Shown: positions 7,116 through 12,775 of the stretch, one piece after another | How the letters are laid out: every line of letters starts with the position of its first letter | Position numbering within the stretch: the stretch's first letter is position 1 | Source: Candidatus Njordarchaeota archaeon | Lineage (GTDB): Archaea > Thermoproteota > JANJXX01 > Panguiarchaeales > Panguiarchaeaceae | DNA length: 14,656 nt | Direction of reading: 5' to 3' | Assembly (NCBI GenBank): GCA_029855985.1 | Contig: JAGSHR010000202.1 | Location: 1 to 14,656, forward strand | Position numbers and translations under genes: made by a program | Notes under the pieces: generated by a model | Databases searched by the model: none | Told to the model about the DNA's origin: nothing | What the model saw: only the letters and a program-made list of their open reading frames with translations

Positions 7116-8279
7116 ATGAAGATTATGCCAGTTATTGGGGTTAGACCTCAAGTTATTAAAGCAGCCCCTTTGATTAAAATACTCGATAAAGATTCTGAGG
7201 TGGAATTGCTTCTCGTTCACAGTGGTCAACATTATGATTATGAGATGTCAAAAATATTCTTCAAAGAGCTTGACTTACCAGATCCGATAGTGAATTTAGG
7301 AGTAAAGGGGGGGACTCACGCGGAGCAAACAGCAAAAATAATGTTAAAGTTTGAAAAGATTTTACAGAAGTATAATCCAGATGTTGTAGTCGTGTTTGGC
7401 GATGCGAATACAACAATTGCTAGCGCTTTAGCTGCGGTAAAAACAAAGATACCGGTTGCTCACGTGGAGGCGGGTTTAAGGTCTTGGGATATGAGGATGC
7501 CCGAAGAGATTAACAGGGTACTAACAGACCATATCTCTCAAGTTCTCTATGCTCCAACAATGTATGCTCTGGAACATTTAAAGAATGAGGGGATTTCACC
7601 CGATCTAATTTACTTTTCGGGTGACACGATGTACGATTCTATACTTAACCATATGAAGCATATAGATGAAACGACTATTTTGGACGAACACGGTTTAGAG
7701 AAGGAAAATTATATTGTGGTCACCTCGCATAGAGCCGAAAATGTTGATGATAAAGGGAATCTCACGAACATAGTTAATGGTTTGATTGATATAAGTGAGA
7801 GAGTTAAAATTATCTTTCCAGTTCATCCGAGGACACTGAATAGGCTTAGTGAATTTGGTTTACTGGAGGCATTGAAGGGAAATCCCAACATAATTTTAAT
7901 TAAACCTGTTGGATACTTTGAAATGCTTCGACTTATCAGGGATGCCATATTAGTTTTAACGGACTCAGGTGGAATTCAAAAAGAAGCGTTTATTCTCAGA
8001 ACACCATGTGTCACAATGAGGACTCGTACGGAGTGGATAGAAACAATTAAATTGGGGGGCAACATATTAGTGGGTCCTTCCAGAGAGAGAATTGTGAAAG
8101 AAGTAATGAGAGTAGTTCTTAATTATGATGAAATCAGATCTAAGTTAGAGTCCACAGAGATTCCATACGGTGATGGGCACGCATCTGAAAAAATTGTAAA
8201 GGATCTTAAGGCCAGAATAAGTGCTGGGAGCATTAGGGCCTTAAAACGACCCGTTAATATAAAAGAATTCATTGATTAA
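7116..8279 (+). CDS. wecB: UDP-N-acetylglucosamine 2-epimerase, non-hydrolysing
   Basis: A 387-residue enzyme that interconverts UDP-GlcNAc and UDP-ManNAc. The family signatures are intact: VIGVRPQVIKAAPLI (6-20), VHSGQHYDYEM (34-44), FGDANTT (94-100, Asp96), HVEAGLRSWDMRMPEEINR (116-134, Glu118 and the second Glu of PEE), TSHRAEN (203-209, His205) and TDSGGIQKEA (282-291). These match the Asp, Glu, Glu and His used by bacterial WecB. I prefer the ATG at 7116, six bases after AGGTGT, because it gives the canonical N-terminus MKIMPVIG; a GTG three codons earlier at 7107 would overlap that ribosome-binding site. The product would feed the dehydrogenase encoded across the divergent region to make UDP-ManNAcA. 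The next gene follows after 25 bases. Confidence 0.92.
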   Translation: MKIMPVIGVRPQVIKAAPLIKILDKDSEVELLLVHSGQHYDYEMSKIFFKELDLPDPIVNLGVKGGTHAEQTAKIMLKFEKILQKYNPDVVVVFGDANTTIASALAAVKTKIPVAHVEAGLRSWDMRMPEEINRVLTDHISQVLYAPTMYALEHLKNEGISPDLIYFSGDTMYDSILNHMKHIDETTILDEHGLEKENYIVVTSHRAENVDDKGNLTNIVNGLIDISERVKIIFPVHPRTLNRLSEFGLLEALKGNPNIILIKPVGYFEMLRLIRDAILVLTDSGGIQKEAFILRTPCVTMRTRTEWIETIKLGGNILVGPSRERIVKEVMRVVLNYDEIRSKLESTEIPYGDGHASEKIVKDLKARISAGSIRALKRPVNIKEFID

Positions 8280-8304
8280 TGCAATGGTTTTATGGAGGGG
8301 CAAG

Positions 8305-9486
8305 ATGTCATCTTTTAGGCTCATAAGAAAAATTGGCGAACTCTTTTACTCTATAATCTACTGTGCTCTCCTAAGTTTATTTTCATATATTATTCCAAAG
8401 GAAGATTCTCTTCTTGTTCTTGGTTCACATGGAGGAGTTTATGTTAAAGATAATCCGAAGTATGTGCATAGATATCTAACTAGATGTAAAAAGAACTTAG
8501 GTTTTCGAGTTATATATGTTACAAATGACCCACAATTCGTTGGTAGGGAAAATTTCGTTAAGAAAGGATCATTTAAAGCTTTTTTCTATCTTTTGCGAGC
8601 GAAGGCAATTATAATCAGTCATGGAATTTTGGACGTTTCCCCCTGCGGCTTCTTCGGCAAGTTTAATATTATCCAATCTTGGCACGGGACTCCTATAAAG
8701 AGAATAGGTTTTGATTCCATTATACTTAAACTGAGATCAGAGAGGAATATTATAAAATCATTAACCTTGATAATGGGTCTCATCAGGCAGTTAATTTCCC
8801 CAAAAATAATATTCTTATCCCCATCCGAGAAAGTATCAGTTATCTTTAAAAGTGTTTTTAGACCGTTTCTACGCGGTGTTTGGGAAACGGGTTATCCTAG
8901 GAATGATATTTTTTTCAACAAGTGTCTTAGGGACAACAAAATTATCGAAAAGATGGGTCTAAAAAAGTTTAACGAAATTATACTCTATGCGCCGACTTAT
9001 AGAAAAAAAGGGGAAATTTTGAAACCCTTCTCAGAGGATACTCTAGAAGAAATAGATAGGCTGTTGAGAGAAAGAAATTGGGTTTTACTGGTTAAAAAGC
9101 ATCCTAATACTAAGAAAATCGAGATACTTGAAACAAATAACATAATAGATGTTTCAGATCAACTTACGGATGTTCAGGAATTATTACCGTACGTTGACAT
9201 ACTAATAACTGATTTCTCCAGCATAATTTATGATTTTATGATAACTAATCGGCCAGTGATACTATATACTTTTGGATTGAGCGAGTATTCAGAGGGTTTT
9301 CTCTATGACTTATTCAGGGTGTTCTCAGGTTTAGTTGTTAAAGATGAAAAAGAGTTAGTAAAACTATTGAAATCATCGGGGAGGAAGACTATTAAGAGGA
9401 TTTCAGCCTTAAACTCAATATTCAATAAAGAGAATGATGGGTTGTCCACTCTAAAACTTTTATTTAGAATAGTTAGAGAAGTTTAA
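8305..9486 (+). CDS. CDP-glycerol glycerophosphotransferase-family protein (TagB/TagF-like)
   Basis: A 393-residue member of the Glyphos_transf family (Pfam PF04464), which transfers glycerol-phosphate or ribitol-phosphate from a CDP-linked donor in bacterial wall teichoic acid synthesis. A hydrophobic stretch (about 13-31) may anchor it to the membrane. The typical motifs follow in order: ISHG (104-107), SWHGTPIK (125-132), GYPRND (196-201), LYAPTYRKKG (227-236), KKHPN (264-268), and DVQELLPYVDILITDFSS (289-306) with YDF after it. The two histidines in HG and HP correspond to residues essential in characterised TagF. Bacterial TagF polymerases are longer, so this is nearer in size to single-addition TagB types. 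The ATG at 8305 follows GGAGG by six bases; a TTG start at 8272 would overlap the epimerase gene. The natural donor in this archaeon is unknown. Confidence 0.87.
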   Translation: MSSFRLIRKIGELFYSIIYCALLSLFSYIIPKEDSLLVLGSHGGVYVKDNPKYVHRYLTRCKKNLGFRVIYVTNDPQFVGRENFVKKGSFKAFFYLLRAKAIIISHGILDVSPCGFFGKFNIIQSWHGTPIKRIGFDSIILKLRSERNIIKSLTLIMGLIRQLISPKIIFLSPSEKVSVIFKSVFRPFLRGVWETGYPRNDIFFNKCLRDNKIIEKMGLKKFNEIILYAPTYRKKGEILKPFSEDTLEEIDRLLRERNWVLLVKKHPNTKKIEILETNNIIDVSDQLTDVQELLPYVDILITDFSSIIYDFMITNRPVILYTFGLSEYSEGFLYDLFRVFSGLVVKDEKELVKLLKSSGRKTIKRISALNSIFNKENDGLSTLKLLFRIVREV

Positions 9487-9580
9487 TATTCGCTGATTGA
9501 TTTTTAACATTGAATTTTTAGTTTATTCGTAACATTTGAGGTAAACAGCTAATGTTTTCACTTTATTGCTAGGTGATGTA
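9487..9580 (+). other. Intergenic gap before the flippase gene
   Basis: This 94-base AT-rich gap is the only sizeable break in the rightward operon. It contains two short T-runs (GATTTTTAAC near 9499-9508 and GAATTTTTAG near 9513-9522) that could weaken or end transcription, and a near-direct repeat TAACATTGA / TAACATTTGA about 24 bases apart. AGGTGA at 9571-9576 is the ribosome-binding site of the flippase. An internal promoter is possible but I cannot point to a clear TATA box. Confidence 0.35.
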
Positions 9581-11077
9581 ATGAACAATAGTATTCGTAT
9601 CAGGTATTCGAGTGTTGTAATGTATTTATCCAAGGGGATCAGCTTCGTAACTGGCAGTGTGTTTTTGATATTGATTAGTAGAAGTCTAGGTTTAGAGGTG
9701 GGTTTATGGCAACTCTTGATGAGTTACATTAGTATTTCAATGGTTCCTAGAAGCATCATTAATTTTTGGACGATAAGGTATTCATCAAGGGGATATTACA
9801 CGGTGAATGATGCTATAAAAGCAATGTCGTTAGCTATTCTAATTGGCTCGATATTTTACTATTTCTCAGTGTTCACTTTCACAAGTCTATTCCGAAATTT
9901 ATTAGATATAGTTATACTAGGAAACCTATTTTTGCTGATGACATATCTCTCGAGCATGTTTAGTGTCATTGCGTTTTCTAGGGCCCCCCAAGTTGCAGGC
10001 TTTTCATTAACCATTTTTGAGTTAAGTAAAATGTTCTTATTAGTCATACTATATATCTCAAAGTCAGTTAGTATTCTCACAATTATGATGCTTTTGTTTT
10101 TTTCTCGTATTGTTGAACTAGCCTTCGTACTAGTAAAGTATAAAAATTATATCTTCACGGGGGAGCGTATAGACGGATATTTGTGGAGGAAGTGGATTGC
10201 TGCGAGTTGGGTGCCTTTATTAATAATTTTACCAGTTTATCTTCCATATACCGATAAATTGGTTGTCAGTTTTATAACTAACTCCTATGAACCAATAGCT
10301 TACTTCAGTATCGCCTTCTCCTTAGCAGGCCTCGTTTCACAAACAACATCAGTTGTTTCTGTTTTATACCCAAAGCTACTTCAAAGCGGAAATTCAAACG
10401 ATATTATTATTACCTTCAAGTTAACTTTCCTATTTAGTTTACCCATAATGCCTTTGATTTTAGTGGGCGCCGAACAAATAATACAGATTTTCGGATATGA
10501 GTTCGTAGAAGCATCTAATATAGCTAGAATATTAATTTTTGCTGAGGTTCTCGTTCTGTTTGATAATATATTTAACAATATACTACTTGGTGTCGAGAAA
10601 GTAGACATGGATATAAACTTTAAATTTAGGGATATAATCAAAAGCTTTCTCTTTAAGGTTCCTGTTCTCAATATAACAGCGATAACGGTGTATGTTATTT
10701 TAATAGGGATATTTCTTTACTTTTTTAATTCTAGTTCACCAGTATTCGTCGCGTTTATCTGGTCCGTGATCTACGTTATTTACCGGTTAGGTCTTGTGTT
10801 AGCGAAATATACATTGAGTAGAGACATAGAAATAGAATATTCAATTCCGTGGGGTTCTATTCTCAAGTATGTGTTCTCAGCAGTTGTTTCTTCAGTAGTT
10901 CTATTCTTTTTGCCCAAAGTGTCAGGTGAAATTCGTTTGTTAAGTTTTGTGGAACTTTATACCCCGTATCTACTAGTTTATTTGTTCTTATATATGACTA
11001 TTAGTGTTGCAATAGATGATGAAGCTAGGTATCTTCTTAAGAGAGTTATTGAGACAATCTTGAAAAATGGAACTTAA
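9581..11077 (+). CDS. Oligosaccharide flippase, Wzx/MVF-type polysaccharide exporter
   Basis: A 498-residue integral membrane protein with about 12-14 predicted spans spread over its whole length, the layout of Wzx-type flippases of the MVF/MATE superfamily. These carry lipid-linked oligosaccharides from the cytoplasmic to the outer face of the membrane. The N-terminal MYLSKGISFVTGSVFLIL, then the LISRSLG segment (residues about 14-37), resembles the first helix and loop of archaeal and bacterial polysaccharide biosynthesis exporters. Mid-protein segments such as PVYLPYTDKLVVSF also fit. The ATG at 9581 is chosen over a TTG at 9566 because AGGTGA lies just before it. It is the last gene of the rightward operon. 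Its stop overlaps the stop of the convergent GT4 gene. The transported glycan cannot be deduced from the sequence. Confidence 0.85.
   Translation: MNNSIRIRYSSVVMYLSKGISFVTGSVFLILISRSLGLEVGLWQLLMSYISISMVPRSIINFWTIRYSSRGYYTVNDAIKAMSLAILIGSIFYYFSVFTFTSLFRNLLDIVILGNLFLLMTYLSSMFSVIAFSRAPQVAGFSLTIFELSKMFLLVILYISKSVSILTIMMLLFFSRIVELAFVLVKYKNYIFTGERIDGYLWRKWIAASWVPLLIILPVYLPYTDKLVVSFITNSYEPIAYFSIAFSLAGLVSQTTSVVSVLYPKLLQSGNSNDIIITFKLTFLFSLPIMPLILVGAEQIIQIFGYEFVEASNIARILIFAEVLVLFDNIFNNILLGVEKVDMDINFKFRDIIKSFLFKVPVLNITAITVYVILIGIFLYFFNSSSPVFVAFIWSVIYVIYRLGLVLAKYTLSRDIEIEYSIPWGSILKYVFSAVVSSVVLFFLPKVSGEIRLLSFVELYTPYLLVYLFLYMTISVAIDDEARYLLKRVIETILKNGT
11074..11077. other. Overlapping stop codons of convergent operons
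   Basis: The palindromic TTAA supplies TAA for the flippase on the plus strand (11075-11077) and TAA for the GT4 gene on the minus strand (11074-11076). There is no intergenic room for terminators. Any terminator of the rightward operon must lie inside the opposing gene, where AGTTTTTTAAAG (about 11101-11112) is a T-rich candidate. Any terminator of the leftward operon must lie inside the flippase gene, where the minus strand has CATTTTTC near 11060-11070. Confidence 0.8.
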
Positions 11078-11892
11078 TGATGAGTTTCTCCCTTTACTTT
11101 AAGTTTTTTAAAGTATATTGTTGCAAGCTTTCTTATAACGTATGTGGGCTTATGAGTGTTAGGGAGTTTATCGATTATTTTTTCATCCCAGCGTATAACT
11201 TTTAAACCGCATGCTAAAGCTTCTAAGGCCGTTTTACTTAGACTTGGTATGTAATTCCTGTCAATTAAGAATTCAAATAAATTCAAGAGCAGTGGTAATT
11301 TTTTATGGGGTATGGGTTTCCTTTTTCTGTCATGGATATATAATTTTAATCCGAAGTTTTTTGCAACTTTTTTTGGCCATTCTAAGTGCTCCATTGGATA
11401 ATGGGCATATACATACAGAGCCACCTTTTTACGTTTCTTTACTTCTTTATAGACTTTGAATATATCCGTATCTATAGGATTCGGGAGGTATTTTACGTGT
11501 TCTGGTGCCTTATCTAATAGATCTTTTGTTGACACAAGGATAACATCGGCTTTTACCCAAAATTTTTTTCTTTTCTTCCAATTATTTCTGATTCTCGATC
11601 CATGGTAGTGCAAAACAATGGTTTTATTTTTTAGTATTGGTAGTTTTCTCATTATTGGGACAATTTTATCAAAATCATGAATATGTATTATATCATGTCG
11701 AAGAGATAGTAGTAGAGCTACTATTGTATATGTAAATTTATCTAAAGGTAGGGCATACCCATATGTCGTGAGGTGATAAGGGTCAAGTTTTTTCCTGGTT
11801 ATTAAGGTGGTCTTCCAATTTAATATCTTTTTTTGCCACTTAGCTATAACGCTTCCTACGCCAGCAGTATTCCCTATATGTAAGATTCTCAT
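11074..11892 (-). CDS. Compact glycosyltransferase family 4-like protein
   Basis: A 272-residue protein with GT4 features but well short of the usual 350-400 residues. It opens MRILHIGNTAGVGSV (1-15), the glycine-rich first loop of GT-B folds, then DIIHIHDFDKIVP (67-79) and VLHYHGSRIR (93-102). LVSTKDLLDKAP (119-130) and YLPNPIDTDIF (135-145) mark the domain junction. SKTALEALACGLKVIRW (219-235) is the donor-site Glu region. The second Rossmann domain lacks the usual VGR-x-xx-KG and GxGP motifs. The ATG at 11890-11892 is chosen because it gives the standard MRILHIGN start; an in-frame ATG seven codons earlier (11911-11913) is possible, and neither has a strong ribosome-binding site. It follows the nucleotidyltransferase gene by about 70 bases and is the last gene of the leftward block C. 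Family membership is likely; donor and acceptor are unknown. Confidence 0.75.
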   Translation of the reverse strand: MRILHIGNTAGVGSVIAKWQKKILNWKTTLITRKKLDPYHLTTYGYALPLDKFTYTIVALLLSLRHDIIHIHDFDKIVPIMRKLPILKNKTIVLHYHGSRIRNNWKKRKKFWVKADVILVSTKDLLDKAPEHVKYLPNPIDTDIFKVYKEVKKRKKVALYVYAHYPMEHLEWPKKVAKNFGLKLYIHDRKRKPIPHKKLPLLLNLFEFLIDRNYIPSLSKTALEALACGLKVIRWDEKIIDKLPNTHKPTYVIRKLATIYFKKLKVKGETHH

Positions 11893-11963
11893 AAACTTCA
11901 CGTATTCATTCATTCGTTTCTAAGGACGAATTGATGAAATTGGTTTTCTCAGATTTATCAAGT

Positions 11964-12725
11964 TTATGATTCGAACCATGTTTCAGCGTTCTTCAATATT
12001 ACTTCTTTAGCGAAATCGTAGTCTGGATGGAAATCCACCTCGAGCCAATCATCTTTTGATATCTCTACGTATCCTATCTTGACGTTGTTTGCTGATAGAT
12101 AATTAAATGTTTCTAACCAGAATTTATTTCTATTCTCCAGGTTTCTTACGAGTTTTTCAATCGCATTTATGTATTTTTCTCTCGCCTCTTCACCCTTTAT
12201 AAGTGCGATTCCCACAGACTCCGCGGAAACCTTATCTAGTTCTATTTCCTTTGAAACATAGAAAACAGAGTTATCCTTTATTATAACCTTCATGTCGTCT
12301 TCATCATACTTATCCTTATAGTCTATGGTAATATAGATGCCATCGTTTTGCTCTAACAATTTCTCGATAACATGTTTTTTGAAGATGTTATCCCCATTAG
12401 TTATGATGAAGTCACTGTCCCTTGTGAAAAATGAACCTAGCCATAGAGAAATTAGGTTGTTTGATACATCGTAAAATGGGTTAAAAACTGTTTTAACTCT
12501 AACTCCAAATTTATCCTTGTTTTTTAGCAAGTATTCCTCTATAGCATCCGCTTTATAACCTATAACTAAGATAACCTCGTCAATCTCATTAAAGCTTGAT
12601 AGAACTTCCAATTGATAGTCAAGGATTCTCTTATTTCCACTTATTACTAAGAGGGGCTTGGGTACATATTTTGTTAGGGGATATAACCTCGTTCCTTTCC
12701 CTGCTGCTAGAATAATAACTTTCAT
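11964..12725 (-). CDS. LicC-like nucleotidyltransferase (probable cytidylyltransferase or sugar-phosphate NTP transferase)
   Basis: A 253-residue nucleotidyltransferase that would join an NTP to a phosphorylated small molecule, releasing pyrophosphate. The N-terminus is VIILAAGKGTRLYPLT (3-18) with VPKPLL (21-26), the nucleotide-binding signature. SNNLISLWLG (88-97), TNGDNIF (109-115, metal-binding Asp112), DDMKVIIKD (143-151), SAESVGIALI (167-176) and WLEVDFHPDYDFA (227-239, second metal Asp231) resemble the LicC phosphocholine cytidylyltransferase group more than RmlA or GlmU. CTP is therefore the more likely nucleotide, but UTP or GTP cannot be excluded. I prefer the ATG at 12723-12725, with GGTG seven bases upstream, because it gives the family N-terminus. 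An in-frame ATG at 12777-12779 overlaps the asnB stop as ATGA and would add 18 residues. Its likely partner is the TagF-like transferase in the opposite operon. Confidence 0.82.
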   Translation of the reverse strand: MKVIILAAGKGTRLYPLTKYVPKPLLVISGNKRILDYQLEVLSSFNEIDEVILVIGYKADAIEEYLLKNKDKFGVRVKTVFNPFYDVSNNLISLWLGSFFTRDSDFIITNGDNIFKKHVIEKLLEQNDGIYITIDYKDKYDEDDMKVIIKDNSVFYVSKEIELDKVSAESVGIALIKGEEAREKYINAIEKLVRNLENRNKFWLETFNYLSANNVKIGYVEISKDDWLEVDFHPDYDFAKEVILKNAETWFES

Positions 12726-12775
12726 CTGCGAACACCAATCAAATGGGAAATTTTTCGATCCTTGAACAATTTCCT

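Noticed and set aside
8272..8304. TTG start at 8272 for the TagF-like gene
   Set aside because: It would overlap the epimerase stop and precede a strong GGAGG that is well placed for the ATG at 8305.
11077..11083. ATGATGA resembling a C box of a C/D guide RNA
   Set aside because: No CTGA D box or internal C'/D' pair follows at a suitable distance, and the site sits on overlapping stop codons. Other TGATGA matches in the window failed the same test.
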